Shown here: positions 47,396-57,129 of the stretch, piece by piece | Position numbering within the stretch: the first letter of the stretch is position 1 | How the letters are laid out: every line of letters starts with the position of its first letter | Assembly: GCF_000243215.1 (NCBI RefSeq) | Contig: NZ_JH594598.1 | Coordinates: 1-64,000 of the forward strand | Origin: Odoribacter laneus YIT 12061 | GTDB lineage: Bacteria > Bacteroidota > Bacteroidia > Bacteroidales > Marinifilaceae | DNA: 64,000 nt | Direction: 5' to 3' | Position numbers and translations under genes: made by a program | Notes under the pieces: generated by a model | Databases searched by the model: none | What the model was told of the DNA's origin: nothing | The model's input: the letters and a program-made list of their open reading frames with translations, nothing else

Positions 47396-48808
47396 ATGGG
47401 AAGAGGGAAAAAACCGTTACTGGAAAAAGTAGAAATCAAAAAAATCGCCGCAGAGGGCAAATCCCTTGCTTACATCGATGAAAAAGTTTTATTTGTTCCG
47501 AACACTGTGCCCGGCGACATTGTAGATGTACAAGTAACCCGGAAACGAAAAAGCTTTCTGGAAGGCTTTATTGTTAAAACCCATAAGCTATCAGCACTAA
47601 GGATTCAGCCTTTCTGCCCTCATTTCGGAATTTGCGGAGGATGTAAATGGCAAAATCTCCCCTACGAAAAACAACTCGAATTCAAACAACAAGAAATAAT
47701 CGACAATCTGCAACGAATCGGAAAAGTACATTTGCAGAATATTTATCCCATTATCGGTTCTGAAAAAACACAAGAATACCGGAATAAGCTGGAATTTACC
47801 TTCAGTAATAAACGTTTTCTGACAAGGGAAGAAATCGACAAAGATATTTCGATCGACCGTACTCCCGCTATAGGTTTTCATGTACCCGGTTTATTCGACA
47901 AAGTAGTAGACATCGAAAATTGTTATTTGCAAGGAAACCCCTCCAACGAAATCCGGAATTTTATCCGGCAATATGCTTTGGAAAACGATCTCTCTTTTTT
48001 CGATATACGCAATCAGAACGGTTTTCTCCGCACGTTGATTATCCGGACAGCTTCCACCGCAGAAACAATGGTTATTCTGGCATTTTTTTACGACGATCCG
48101 GAAAAAAGGGAAAATTTACTGAAGGCTTTAATCCGGCAATTTCCCCAGATTACCTCCCTGATGTATGTGATCAATGAAAAAGCCAACGATACCTTAACGG
48201 ACCAGGAAATAATCTGTTATAGCGGGAAAGACCATATTTTTGAAGAAATGGAAGGATTAAAATTCAAAATCGGACCGAAATCTTTCTATCAGACCAACTC
48301 CGGACAAGCTTATCAACTTTATAAACGGACACGCGAACTGGCCGGATTAACGGGGAAAGAAACCGTATACGATTTATATACCGGAACAGGTACGATCGCC
48401 AATTTCGTCTCCCGGGAAGCCGCCCAGGTTATCGGTATCGAATATGTACCGGAAGCGATTGAGGATGCTAAAATCAACTCGGCTCTCAACCAAATTTCGA
48501 ATACCACTTTTTACGCAGGGGACATGAAAGACGTCTTAAATGAAAAGTTTATCGCTCATCACGGCCGGCCGGAGGTAATTATCACCGATCCCCCACGGGC
48601 CGGTATGCATCCGGATGTAATCCATACGATTCTTCAGGCAGGACCGGAGCGCATCGTCTATGTCAGTTGTAATTCAGCCACCCAAGCCCGGGACATTCAA
48701 TTAATGGACCCTTTTTACCAAGTAAAAGCGGTTCAACCCGTCGATATGTTCCCTCACACCCACCATGTAGAAAATATCGTTTTACTCGAAAAAAGAACGG
48801 AGCATTAA
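47396..48808 (+). CDS. rlmD: 23S rRNA (uracil-5-)-methyltransferase RlmD
   Basis: SAM-dependent RNA methyltransferase of 470 residues. The N-terminal TRAM-type domain (10-65) is followed by the iron-sulfur motif FCPHFGICGGCKWQNLPY (Cys74, 80, 83, and a fourth near 177). The catalytic domain shows YDLYTGTGTIANF (SAM binding), DPPRAGMHP and the nucleophile Cys in YVSCNSATQARD. RlmD (RumA) methylates U1939 of 23S rRNA; TrmA-like tRNA activity is a less likely alternative given the iron-sulfur site. It follows the sirtuin gene by 32 bases. A terminator overlaps its stop codon. Confidence 0.92.
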   Translation: MGRGKKPLLEKVEIKKIAAEGKSLAYIDEKVLFVPNTVPGDIVDVQVTRKRKSFLEGFIVKTHKLSALRIQPFCPHFGICGGCKWQNLPYEKQLEFKQQEIIDNLQRIGKVHLQNIYPIIGSEKTQEYRNKLEFTFSNKRFLTREEIDKDISIDRTPAIGFHVPGLFDKVVDIENCYLQGNPSNEIRNFIRQYALENDLSFFDIRNQNGFLRTLIIRTASTAETMVILAFFYDDPEKRENLLKALIRQFPQITSLMYVINEKANDTLTDQEIICYSGKDHIFEEMEGLKFKIGPKSFYQTNSGQAYQLYKRTRELAGLTGKETVYDLYTGTGTIANFVSREAAQVIGIEYVPEAIEDAKINSALNQISNTTFYAGDMKDVLNEKFIAHHGRPEVIITDPPRAGMHPDVIHTILQAGPERIVYVSCNSATQARDIQLMDPFYQVKAVQPVDMFPHTHHVENIVLLEKRTEH

Positions 48809-48821
48809 CGACTCCGTTCTT
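48793..48821 (+). terminator. Terminator overlapping the rlmD stop codon
   Basis: AAGAACGGAG and CTCCGTTCTT form a 10-bp perfect stem with a 9-base loop; the rlmD TAA at 48806-48808 is in the loop. No long T-run follows, so it is weaker than most. Confidence 0.6.
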
Positions 48822-48888
48822 ATAAAATGAAAAGAAAAAAGAGTATTCCCTACTTTTTCTGCCATAAAACGATCTTGCAGTCAAACTT

Positions 48889-49377
48889 TTATTTTTCCAA
48901 ATAAGCCCGGATCATCCAAGCCGTCTTTTCTTTTTTCTCGATCATATCTTCCAGGAAATTGGTGGTACCAGCATCATCGGTATCCTCTTCCTTTTCCAAT
49001 TGCTCAATGTCTTTACGAATTTCCCGGATCAACGTATCATTGTCTTCACTCAAAATAGCCAGCATCTCTTTTGCTTCAGGTAAGGGCTCTGAATCACAAT
49101 GTTCTTTGATGCGATTGTGTTCCAGGTACCCCTGCAAAGAACCAATAGGACGTTCGTCTAAAGAACGGATCCGTTCAGCTATATCATCAATATCCTCAAT
49201 TAATCCATTATACAACTCCTCCATAAAAATATGATAAGAATGGAAACTGACTCCTTTTACATTCCAATGATAATTCCAGGTTTTTGCCAACAAGACAAAA
49301 TGATCTGCTAACAAATTATTCAAAACCGTCTTACTGGCCTTCACAGCCTTAGGCTCTAATCCAATATTTGCTGCCAT
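48889..49377 (-). CDS. dps: Dps-family DNA-protection/ferritin-like protein
   Basis: Miniferritin of 162 residues that oxidises Fe(II) with peroxide, stores iron in a dodecamer and protects DNA under oxidative stress. The intersubunit ferroxidase ligands are all present: His37 (YHWNVKG), His49, Glu53, Asp64 and Glu68 (in LIEDIDDIAERI), counting against E. coli Dps. The N-terminus lacks the lysine-rich tail that binds DNA in E. coli Dps, so protection may rest on iron removal alone. It stands alone between rlmD and a peptidase gene. The 290-base gap on its right shows no clear promoter. Confidence 0.94.
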   Translation of the reverse strand: MAANIGLEPKAVKASKTVLNNLLADHFVLLAKTWNYHWNVKGVSFHSYHIFMEELYNGLIEDIDDIAERIRSLDERPIGSLQGYLEHNRIKEHCDSEPLPEAKEMLAILSEDNDTLIREIRKDIEQLEKEEDTDDAGTTNFLEDMIEKKEKTAWMIRAYLEK

Positions 49378-49667
49378 AATAATTCTATTTAATAATTAAA
49401 CACTTTTGATTATCCCTATAAACGAATCCGGCAAGCTTTTGTTGCAAAAACAGGTAGGAATGAAAACAGAAAAAAAATCCGGAAAAAACCGATGTATAGC
49501 TAAATGCACCCTGATAAAAGCTGAGGATAATCGTGCGAAAGGACAAAGTTTCTGGCTATTTCTTTCGTCAGAACCGAAAATCCATTCCTCCACAAATCGC
49601 TCAACAAACAGGAAGCACCATCCATCGCTTTTTTCCGGATAGGTCCCAATAGGGGTTACGACAAGAC

Positions 49668-51974
49668 CTAATTTCTCCGATTAAACCCGTCTATCTGGTA
49701 ATAAGTATCTGCACTGCTATCCCCCAACAGATATTTAGCAAAATGAAACCACATCTTTCTTTGATAAAAATCCTGTTGTATCCCCCGGAACCCGTGTCTT
49801 TGCCCCGGCAATACCACTAAATCAAAATTCTTACCGGCCCGAATCAAAGCATCGGCCATACGCAATGTATTTCCCGGGTGCACATTGTTATCAAAATCTC
49901 CGGTAACCAATAAAAGATAACCTTTAAAATTCTTCGCTAACTCTTGGTTAGTAGGAATCTTCGTCTGGAAACCGATCTCTTCTTGTTCCCCGTTCACACT
50001 ATCTTTCACGGTCTTTTTTACTTCCTTCACCCCATGATGCGTTTCTCCCCACCACTTATTATAAATATTGTTATCGTGATTTCCCGCAGAAGAAACAGCT
50101 GCTGTATAGAAATCAGGATAGGTACAAAGAGCTGCTGTGGACATAAAACCGCCTCCGGAATGCCCGAAAATTCCGACTTTTTCTATATTGATAAAAGGAT
50201 AACGGTCTGCCAATTGCTCGATACCGTATTTATCGTCTGCCAAAGCATAATCCCGGAGATTATCGTGTCCATAAGTATGATACCATTTATCCCGCTGCGG
50301 ACTTCCTCCTCTATGGCCGAAGTTGACAACAATAAATCCGACCTGTGCCAAGGCGTTATTATACACACCGGAAGGACTAAAATCCAAAGTTTGTGCCTCT
50401 GTCTGAGGACCGGGGTACACATAAGAAATAATCGGGTAGCGACGGGTCGAATCGAAATCCACCGGTTTCCACATGACCCCGTATAAATCCGTTACCCCAT
50501 CTTTTGCTTTTACAGTAAAACGTTCCGGCATCTTCCAACCGGTCTCATACAACCTTTTTAAATCCGGACGGGCCAGTTCTACGATTACCTTCCCTTTACT
50601 ATCCCTCAAAACCGAACGGGGTTCCAAATCTACCCGAGAATAATTGTCCACAATGTAGCGACAGGATTTAGGCATAACCGTCTTATGATTAGCATCTTCA
50701 ACCGTCAGCAAGGTCGCTCCTGTGGCATCTATATTGGCCTTATATATAAAAGAATAATAAGGATTCCTATCCTTTTCCCGTCCGTATCCTTCAAAATAAA
50801 GGGTGCGTCCTAAGGTATCGATACCGACAACCTTCCCGGCAACCCATCTGCCCGAAGTGATCTGATTTTTCAGGTTCCCCTCTGCATCATAACGATAAAA
50901 ATGTCCCCAGCCGGTACGTTCCGACCACCAAATGATATCTTTTCCTTCATTCAGAAAAGAAAGATGATACATCTGATCGTTAAAATAAGGCTTCGATTTT
51001 TCATTAATCAATACCTGAGCTTCTCCTGTTTCCGTACTGGCTTTACAAATATCCAATTCATCACAAGTCCGCCGGCGCCGCTCAAAATAAATACGATCAG
51101 ACTCCTTCCCGGCATGTGCAACCCTTAAAGACTGGTCTTTCCATTTTTCAGTCTGAATTTTCACCTGTTTTTTTGTCGCTATATCGATGACAGTCAATTC
51201 ATATTGGGGCACATCCTTATCTCCGGCCATTGCATAGCGGTATTCTTCCAGTTTCGGCCGGTCCGCCAATATATCGATTACCCACAAATCCTTTACTTTC
51301 CGTTCATCCGAACGCACCGTATACAATTTCTTGGAATCTTCAAACCAATGAGCACGAGCCCACTGCCTTTTATTACTGGTATCCCGCTGATCATAGGCGT
51401 AAGAAAAGAAAGGCTGACCATCAGTGGTCAATTGGATTTCCACAGAATCCTTATCTCCGGTTTTCATAATATAAAGGTTATGCTTCCGGGCAAACACAAT
51501 ATAAGTACTATCCGGAGAAAAGGACATCCATTCATTTTCCTTTTCTTTTTGTACCGAATCTTTTTGTATCAGTTCGTGAGTATAAATATCATATTCATAA
51601 TTGAACTTCTCTACTTTAAACTGGAGCGTTTTCTCGTCCTCCTTGAATTTCAGATCTTTTACGGGCAACTGCCGGTAATTATAAGGTTTTGCAGTCAATT
51701 TCGTCAACTCTTCGGCCAGGTATTCATTCTCAAACAAATATCGTTTCTCTCTTTTAGCCGGATCTACAAAATAATATTTTGTTCCCTCCCCGGTTTTATA
51801 AGAATACCAAAACTTATCACTGTCTTTTAAAAAATTGGGAATTACATTTAAAGAACCGATTTCTGCATTAATCTGCCTGAATTTTTCAGCCTGAACAAAA
51901 TTAGCCTGCTGTGCCGAAACACTCCCTGTACAACAGCAAATGACAAAACCTACTATTAATTTCCAAGTATTCAT
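49668..51974 (-). CDS. Secreted S9-family prolyl peptidase (DPP IV-like)
   Basis: Serine peptidase of 768 residues with a signal peptide (to about residue 21, SVSAQ). The N-terminal beta-propeller (DPPIV_N, about 90-480, with YVDNYSRVDLEPRS near its end) is followed by the alpha/beta-hydrolase domain. The catalytic triad is Ser606 (FGHSGGGF), Asp695 (GDFDNNVHPG) and His727 (GQRHGFRG). The nucleophile elbow differs from the GWSYGG of classical DPP IV, so exact specificity is uncertain. It likely cleaves peptides in the periplasm or at the surface. It is the left end of a 350-base gap with tandem repeats upstream of its start. Confidence 0.9.
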   Translation of the reverse strand: MNTWKLIVGFVICCCTGSVSAQQANFVQAEKFRQINAEIGSLNVIPNFLKDSDKFWYSYKTGEGTKYYFVDPAKREKRYLFENEYLAEELTKLTAKPYNYRQLPVKDLKFKEDEKTLQFKVEKFNYEYDIYTHELIQKDSVQKEKENEWMSFSPDSTYIVFARKHNLYIMKTGDKDSVEIQLTTDGQPFFSYAYDQRDTSNKRQWARAHWFEDSKKLYTVRSDERKVKDLWVIDILADRPKLEEYRYAMAGDKDVPQYELTVIDIATKKQVKIQTEKWKDQSLRVAHAGKESDRIYFERRRRTCDELDICKASTETGEAQVLINEKSKPYFNDQMYHLSFLNEGKDIIWWSERTGWGHFYRYDAEGNLKNQITSGRWVAGKVVGIDTLGRTLYFEGYGREKDRNPYYSFIYKANIDATGATLLTVEDANHKTVMPKSCRYIVDNYSRVDLEPRSVLRDSKGKVIVELARPDLKRLYETGWKMPERFTVKAKDGVTDLYGVMWKPVDFDSTRRYPIISYVYPGPQTEAQTLDFSPSGVYNNALAQVGFIVVNFGHRGGSPQRDKWYHTYGHDNLRDYALADDKYGIEQLADRYPFINIEKVGIFGHSGGGFMSTAALCTYPDFYTAAVSSAGNHDNNIYNKWWGETHHGVKEVKKTVKDSVNGEQEEIGFQTKIPTNQELAKNFKGYLLLVTGDFDNNVHPGNTLRMADALIRAGKNFDLVVLPGQRHGFRGIQQDFYQRKMWFHFAKYLLGDSSADTYYQIDGFNRRN

Positions 51975-51996
51975 ATTCCGATTAATTTTTAAATAT

Positions 51997-52130
51997 ATTT
52001 ATTTCACCTTTCTATCTGACTTTACGAACGTTTTACTGCTACACGCATTTATTCCACCTTTCTACCCGACTTTTCAAACATTTTTACTTTTACACATATT
52101 TATTGCCTCTCTTCCCCTGTCTTTACCGAT
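51997..52130. repeat. Degenerate 50-bp tandem repeat, about 2.7 copies
   Basis: Units begin at 51997, 52047 and 52098, each opening ATTTATT then a CACCTTTCTA-type core and a TTTTAC.TTTACAC-type end. Units 1 and 2 match well; the third is diverged. The repeat lies 23 bases upstream of the peptidase gene start and covers most of its 5' leader. The rest of the gap (52131-52262) shows nothing else. Confidence 0.65.
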
Positions 52131-52262
52131 ATCCTCTCTTTAAAAATTTGTTTTCCACCGTTGTTTCCCCCTTTTGCACAACTATAAATTTTCTTACTGG
52201 ATTAGGGGCAAATCTTTTTACAGGTTAACGTACAATAATAGGCAAAAACAATGGGAAAACAT

Positions 52263-52270
52263 TATTTTTG
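52263..52270 (+). promoter_or_regulatory. -7 element for the AlkD-like gene
   Basis: TATTTTTG matches TAnnTTTG fully, 57 bases before the start codon. No -33 TTTG at 19-21 bases. Confidence 0.45.
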
Positions 52271-52327
52271 CACAACAAAAATCAGCAGTTCTTAAATAAA
52301 TTACCAACATTTTGAAATAGTATTTTC

Positions 52328-52876
52328 ATGGAATATGCCGTGTTATCTCCTGATACTCAAAAAACATTTCAGGAAATTCAACAAAGAATCCGCCGACTTC
52401 AAAACTGGGGAAGTATAGCGAGCTTAAAAAATTTGGGCCTCCCTTCTGGCAACCAAGTGGGTGCTAGTTTCGTATCTCTGAAACAACTGGCTTCCAGCTA
52501 TTCTCCTGATGAACAGCTAGCCTTTTTATTGTGGAATACTCAAAAACGGGAAGAACAAATAATAGCCTGTTTGCTACTTCCTAAAAAAATAAATAAAGAA
52601 AAAATTACACAATTAATACAGAACTGTTATAATTTTGAAGTGGCAGAATATTTGGGTTCATTTTTCTTATATAATTTTGAAAAACTGACAGAAATCGCCA
52701 CAGAATGGATAAATTCAGAAAAACCGTATATGCAAATTGCAGCTCTTACGGCTTGTGCCCGGCATTTGATTTTATTCAAATCCCAACCTGCAATTTCCAA
52801 GGATTTTTTCAACAATCTGATACACAATGATTATAAAGATAAGTATGTACAATTGGTTGCCCGGCGCTATCGTTAA
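52328..52876 (+). CDS. HEAT-like protein, AlkD-related
   Basis: Helical protein of 182 residues. The segment DEQLAFLLWNTQKREEQIIACLL (71-93, here in parts) resembles the AlkD DNA glycosylase family pattern (LA..LW.S...E.R..A), and the remainder continues as paired helices (KITQLIQNCYNFEVAEYLG; YMQIAALTACARHL). AlkD proteins are about 220 residues and excise alkylated bases; this one is shorter and I cannot identify the catalytic Asp or DNA-contact Trp residues with confidence. It may be a structural relative without glycosylase activity. It has its own -7 element and is followed by pckA. Confidence 0.6.
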   Translation: MEYAVLSPDTQKTFQEIQQRIRRLQNWGSIASLKNLGLPSGNQVGASFVSLKQLASSYSPDEQLAFLLWNTQKREEQIIACLLLPKKINKEKITQLIQNCYNFEVAEYLGSFFLYNFEKLTEIATEWINSEKPYMQIAALTACARHLILFKSQPAISKDFFNNLIHNDYKDKYVQLVARRYR

Positions 52877-52966
52877 AAGATTTAAACCATTAAACTGTTA
52901 ATATTAATTAATGTTAAAGCAGCCCTTTTAATTCCAATTTGCATCTCCCAAATGAGAAATCTTTGT

Positions 52967-52974
52967 TACATTTG
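52967..52974 (+). promoter_or_regulatory. -7 element of the pckA promoter
   Basis: TACATTTG is a perfect match, 54 bases before the start codon. The nearest TTTG upstream (52938-52941) leaves a 25-base spacer, longer than usual. Confidence 0.5.
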
Positions 52975-53028
52975 TACGGTTATTACGGAAAAAAAGTATT
53001 AATTAATCATTTAATATAAATTGCAATT

Positions 53029-54636
53029 ATGGCAAAATTAGATTTAAGTATTTATGGGATTACCGGGGTTAAAGAAATCATCCACAATCCTTCTTATGAT
53101 GAATTGTTCAAAGCTGAAACCGATCCTTCGCTGACAGGTTATGAGAAAGGACAGGTAACAGAGTTAGGTGCTGTCAATGTAATGACTGGTATTTACACCG
53201 GACGTTCTCCTAAAGATAAATTTTTCGTAAAGAATGAAGCCAGTGAAAGTACGGTATGGTGGACTTCCGAAGAATACAAAAACGACAACAAACCGACTTC
53301 TGAAGCCACTTGGGCTGTATTGAAGGATTTGGCTGTAAAAGAGCTTTCCAATAAGAAATTATACGTAGTAGACACTTTCTGCGGAGCAAATGAAAATACA
53401 CGCCTGAAAGTACGTTTTATTATGGAAGTTGCCTGGCAGGCTCATTTCGTAACCAATATGTTCATCCGTCCGACTGCAGAAGAACTGGAAAACTATGGAG
53501 AACCGGATTTTGTTTCTTTCAATGCAGCCAAGGCAAAAGTAGAGAACTTTAAAGAATTGGGTCTGAATTCTGAAACAGCTACTGTATTCAATCTGAAAAC
53601 CAAAGAACAGGTTATTCTGAATACCTGGTATGGTGGAGAAATGAAAAAAGGTATTTTTTCCATCATGAATTACCTAAATCCGTTACGCGGTATCGCTTCT
53701 ATGCACTGCTCCGCCAATACTGATATGGAAGGCAAGAATACGGCTATTTTCTTCGGTTTATCCGGCACCGGTAAAACCACCTTGTCTACGGACCCGAAAC
53801 GTCTGTTGATCGGTGATGATGAACACGGCTGGGACGACGAAGGTGTATTCAACTACGAAGGCGGTTGTTATGCTAAAGTTATCAATTTGAGTAAAGAAGC
53901 AGAACCGGATATTTACAATGCCATCAAACAGGATGCTTTGTTGGAAAATGTAACTGTAGATGCAAACGGCAAGATCGATTTCAATGATAAGTCCGTTACA
54001 GAGAACACTCGCGTTTCTTACCCGATTTATCATATCAAGAACATCGTAAAACCGGTTTCTAAGGGCCCGGCAGCACAACAGGTAATCTTCTTGTCTGCTG
54101 ATGCTTTTGGAGTGTTACCTCCTGTATCTATTCTGAATGCAGAACAGACCAAATATTACTTCCTGTCTGGATTTACAGCTAAATTAGCGGGTACGGAACG
54201 TGGCATCACCGAACCGACTCCGACATTCTCTGCTTGTTTCGGGGCAGCATTCCTGTCTTTGCATCCGACGAAATATGCAGAAGAACTGGTTAAGAAAATG
54301 GAAAAGACCGGAGCGAAAGCTTATCTGGTAAATACCGGCTGGAACGGAAGCGGCAAACGTATCTCTATCAAAGATACCCGTGGCATTATCGACGCTATAT
54401 TGAATGGTTCAATCGACAAAGCACCGACAAAAACCATTCCTTATTTCAACTTCCTCGTACCGACAGAACTTCCGGGCGTAGATCCGAAAATATTAGATCC
54501 TCGCGACACCTACGATTGTGCTTGCAAATGGGAAGAAAAAGCCAAAGATCTTTCTGAACGTTTTATCAAAAACTTCAAGAAATTCGAAGGCAACGAAATT
54601 GGTAAAGCCTTAGTTGCTGCTGGTCCGAAATTATAA
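53029..54636 (+). CDS. pckA: Phosphoenolpyruvate carboxykinase (ATP)
   Basis: Interconverts oxaloacetate and phosphoenolpyruvate with ATP/ADP. In Bacteroidota it often runs towards oxaloacetate, fixing CO2 on the way to succinate and propionate. At 535 residues it is full length. The P-loop GLSGTGKTT is at 243-251, followed by [21 protein letters not shown] with the metal-binding Asp residues, and the N-terminal GRSPKDKF loop is intact. The C-terminal [17 protein letters not shown] is typical. Codon use shows the preference for optimal codons expected of a highly expressed gene. A strong terminator follows. Confidence 0.97.
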   Translation: MAKLDLSIYGITGVKEIIHNPSYDELFKAETDPSLTGYEKGQVTELGAVNVMTGIYTGRSPKDKFFVKNEASESTVWWTSEEYKNDNKPTSEATWAVLKDLAVKELSNKKLYVVDTFCGANENTRLKVRFIMEVAWQAHFVTNMFIRPTAEELENYGEPDFVSFNAAKAKVENFKELGLNSETATVFNLKTKEQVILNTWYGGEMKKGIFSIMNYLNPLRGIASMHCSANTDMEGKNTAIFFGLSGTGKTTLSTDPKRLLIGDDEHGWDDEGVFNYEGGCYAKVINLSKEAEPDIYNAIKQDALLENVTVDANGKIDFNDKSVTENTRVSYPIYHIKNIVKPVSKGPAAQQVIFLSADAFGVLPPVSILNAEQTKYYFLSGFTAKLAGTERGITEPTPTFSACFGAAFLSLHPTKYAEELVKKMEKTGAKAYLVNTGWNGSGKRISIKDTRGIIDAILNGSIDKAPTKTIPYFNFLVPTELPGVDPKILDPRDTYDCACKWEEKAKDLSERFIKNFKKFEGNEIGKALVAAGPKL

Positions 54637-54669
54637 TTTCCAAACAGCTTCAGCTGAAAAATAGACGGA

Positions 54670-54697
54670 GGGCATCTGGAAACAGATGCCCTTTTTT
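54670..54697 (+). terminator. Intrinsic terminator after pckA
   Basis: GGGCATCTG and CAGATGCCC form a 9-bp perfect stem closed by a GAAA tetraloop and followed by TTTTTT. A textbook strong terminator. Confidence 0.95.
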
Positions 54698-54835
54698 GAT
54701 GTAAAAAACAGAAAATTTCTATTCCGATAAGATAGATATTTCCAGGCAATCGGCCCGGTCAGCTCTTCAAGGGAATAGACCGAAAACCTTCCGCCTATTT
54801 GGGCCTGTAAACATTTAAATGTATAAAAACGGATA

Positions 54836-54870
54836 AAAAAAACCGCCGGGAATAAAATCCCCGACGGCTT
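54836..54870 (-). terminator. Terminator of the lpx operon
   Basis: On the minus strand CCGTCGGG and CCCGGCGG form an 8-bp stem (one G-T pair) followed by a T-run (54836-54842). It lies 17 bases after the lpxA stop. Confidence 0.8.
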
Positions 54871-54887
54871 TTTGAAAACGAATCTTT

Positions 54888-55667
54888 TTATCCGAGATAT
54901 CCCTTCATAATTCCCCGTTTGCTATTCCGTACAAACATGATAATTTCATCTCTTTCTTTAGAAGCAGGCATCTCAGCCTCAATTCTTTCCACAGCATCGG
55001 AATTATTCAGACCGGATTGATAAAGGATACGATATATATCTTGAATTTCATTGATCTTCTCGTTTGTAAATTCCCGACGACGCAAGCCGATAGAATTTAC
55101 TCCGGCATAAGACAAAGGCAAACGTCCGGCCTTCACATAAGGAGGAACATCCTTACCGATAAGCGATCCTCCCTGTATCATCACATGCTTTCCAATATGC
55201 ACAAACTGATGTACAGCAGTCATTCCACCCAAAATAGCGTAATCGTCTATCACTACTTCTCCAGCCAACTGGCAAGCATTGGTAACAATACAATTGTCAC
55301 CTACAGTACAGTCGTGAGCAATATGCGCATAAGCCATAATCAGACAATTATTTCCAATCTGGGTCACACCTTTAGCAGCCGTACCCCGGTTTACAGTTAC
55401 ACATTCTCTAATCGTCGTGTTATCACCTATACGTACAATGGATTTTTCTCCTCTGAATTTCAAATCTTGGGGAACGGCGGCAATCACTGCTCCCGGGAAT
55501 ATTTTACAATTCTTTCCGATATAAGCCCCTTCCAGAATTGTAACATTTGAACCGATACGTGTACCCTCTTCGATTACAACATTCTTATCTATAGTCACAA
55601 AAGGCTCTATCACCACATTGTCTGCAATCTGAGCTTCCGGATGAACGTAAGCTAACGGTTGTTTCAT
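54888..55667 (-). CDS. lpxA: UDP-N-acetylglucosamine O-acyltransferase
   Basis: First enzyme of lipid A synthesis; adds a 3-hydroxyacyl chain from acyl carrier protein to UDP-GlcNAc. 259 residues folding as a left-handed beta-helix, seen from repeated IGxN and V/I-x-I-x hexapeptides (residues 7-190). The catalytic base is His118 in AYAHIAHDCTVG, matching His125 of E. coli LpxA. The C-terminal helical domain begins at about 195. It is the last gene of lpxD-lpxC/fabZ-lpxA, 64 bases after lpxC/fabZ. Confidence 0.95.
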   Translation of the reverse strand: MKQPLAYVHPEAQIADNVVIEPFVTIDKNVVIEEGTRIGSNVTILEGAYIGKNCKIFPGAVIAAVPQDLKFRGEKSIVRIGDNTTIRECVTVNRGTAAKGVTQIGNNCLIMAYAHIAHDCTVGDNCIVTNACQLAGEVVIDDYAILGGMTAVHQFVHIGKHVMIQGGSLIGKDVPPYVKAGRLPLSYAGVNSIGLRRREFTNEKINEIQDIYRILYQSGLNNSDAVERIEAEMPASKERDEIIMFVRNSKRGIMKGYLG

Positions 55668-55731
55668 TCGTTTATTATTTAATGATTACTATTTAGTCTG
55701 TTATTTATTATTCCAGCCTGCAAATATAATA

Positions 55732-57129
55732 TTAGTTCTTGGTTTTTGCGACTTGAGCCATAAATTCTCCTTCACAAACCAATTTTTTCCCAACAAAAGC
55801 ATATCCTTTCATGGTGACAATTCCTCGCTTTACAGGAGCCAGGGTGATCAATTTAAACACAAGTGTATCTCCCGGCACAACTTTTTTCCTGAACTTAACC
55901 CCATCAATCTTCATAAAATAAGTCGAATAATTTTCCGGATCCGGTACCTGGTTCAAGACTAAGATGCCCCCGCACTGAGACATTGCTTCTACAATAAGTA
56001 CTCCCGGCATTACCGGTTCGTCGGGGAAATGCCCTACGAAGAAAGGTTCGTTCATGGTAACGTTTTTACATCCGATCACGACATTATTCGTTACCTTATA
56101 AATTTTGTCAATCAACAAGAAAGGAGGACGATGAGGTAATAACATCCGGATCTTATTAATATCCATTAAAGGCTCCGCCATAATATCCACATCTGCCGGA
56201 TAGGCGTCTTCTTTCTCTGCATTCAATACAGCCTTATAAATTTTTTGAGCCATGGCTGTATTTACTTTATGCCCGGGACGCTCTGCAATAACTCTCCCTT
56301 TTATAAAACGACCGCACAAAGCCAAATCCCCCATTACATCCAATAATTTATGACGGGCTGGCTCATTGTCAAAGTATAAATCCAAATTATTCAGTATACC
56401 TTGTTTTACTTCAATTCCTTCGTATCCGAACTGAGCAGAAAGACGTTTGACTTCCTCTTCCGAAATTTCCTTATCGACAATAACAATAGCATTCTGTAAA
56501 TCCCCGCCTTTGATCAGATTATTAGCAAAAAGCGCTTCTACTTCCCGTAAAAAAACAAAAGTCCGGCAAGGCGCAATCTCTTTTACAAAATTAGTACGGG
56601 AATCGTAAGTAGCATATTGCATCGACAGATAAGGCGAATCATAAGCCACTACTAAATTAATACTGTATTCTGTATCGGGTAGTAATGTTATTTTACTTTG
56701 CGTAGCCTCACAGGCAAATTCCATCTTTTCCGTCACTTCAAAATACTGGCGTTCAGCATTTTGTTCCTGCAAACCCACCTTTTCGATAGCCTCTACATAA
56801 AACCGTGAGCTGCCATCTAATATCGGAAATTCTTCCCCGTCCAGCTCTATATCACAATTATCTACGCCACAGCCGTAAAGAGCTGCCATGGCATGCTCCA
56901 TCGTAAAAATCTTTACTCCTTCTTTTTCAAGGCAACTAGCCCGATCCACAAATTGCACATAGGCTGCTAAGGCAGGTATTACCGGTCTTCCCTCTATATC
57001 AGTTCTGATAATCCTGTAACCGCAATTTTCCTCTGCCGGTTTAAATGTAGCACATACTTCTTTTCCCGTATGCAAACCTTTTCCCTTTAAAGAAAATTCT
57101 GCTTTTAATGTATTTTGCTTTACTGACAT
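55732..57129 (-). CDS. lpxC: Fused LpxC deacetylase and FabZ dehydratase
   Basis: Two enzymes in one chain of 465 residues. The N-terminal part (1-305) is LpxC, the zinc deacetylase committing UDP-3-O-acyl-GlcNAc to lipid A: ligands His79 (TMEHAMAAL), His260 and Asp264 (ARHKLLD), and His287 (ERPGHK). The C-terminal part (about 323-465) is FabZ, the 3-hydroxyacyl-ACP dehydratase of fatty acid synthesis: HRPPFLLIDKI, His367 (VGHFPDEPVMPG) and Glu381 (VEAMSQ). The fusion couples lipid A and membrane fatty acid synthesis at a branch point; it is usual in Bacteroidota. The lpxD stop overlaps its start by one base. Confidence 0.97.
   Translation of the reverse strand: MSVKQNTLKAEFSLKGKGLHTGKEVCATFKPAEENCGYRIIRTDIEGRPVIPALAAYVQFVDRASCLEKEGVKIFTMEHAMAALYGCGVDNCDIELDGEEFPILDGSSRFYVEAIEKVGLQEQNAERQYFEVTEKMEFACEATQSKITLLPDTEYSINLVVAYDSPYLSMQYATYDSRTNFVKEIAPCRTFVFLREVEALFANNLIKGGDLQNAIVIVDKEISEEEVKRLSAQFGYEGIEVKQGILNNLDLYFDNEPARHKLLDVMGDLALCGRFIKGRVIAERPGHKVNTAMAQKIYKAVLNAEKEDAYPADVDIMAEPLMDINKIRMLLPHRPPFLLIDKIYKVTNNVVIGCKNVTMNEPFFVGHFPDEPVMPGVLIVEAMSQCGGILVLNQVPDPENYSTYFMKIDGVKFRKKVVPGDTLVFKLITLAPVKRGIVTMKGYAFVGKKLVCEGEFMAQVAKTKN

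Noticed and set aside
49406-49642. Plus-strand ORF of 78 codons between dps and the peptidase gene
   Set aside because: Lys/Ser-rich sequence without motif, overlapped by a similar-length ORF on the other strand, as expected by chance in a non-coding gap.
49668-51974. Classical DPP IV naming of the S9 peptidase
   Set aside because: The nucleophile motif is GHSGGG and not GWSYGG, so I keep the broader family name.
51940-52143. Plus-strand ORF of 67 codons over the 50-bp tandem repeat
   Set aside because: It starts inside the peptidase gene and is merely the translation of the repeat, which gives an artificial repeated Phe/Leu peptide.
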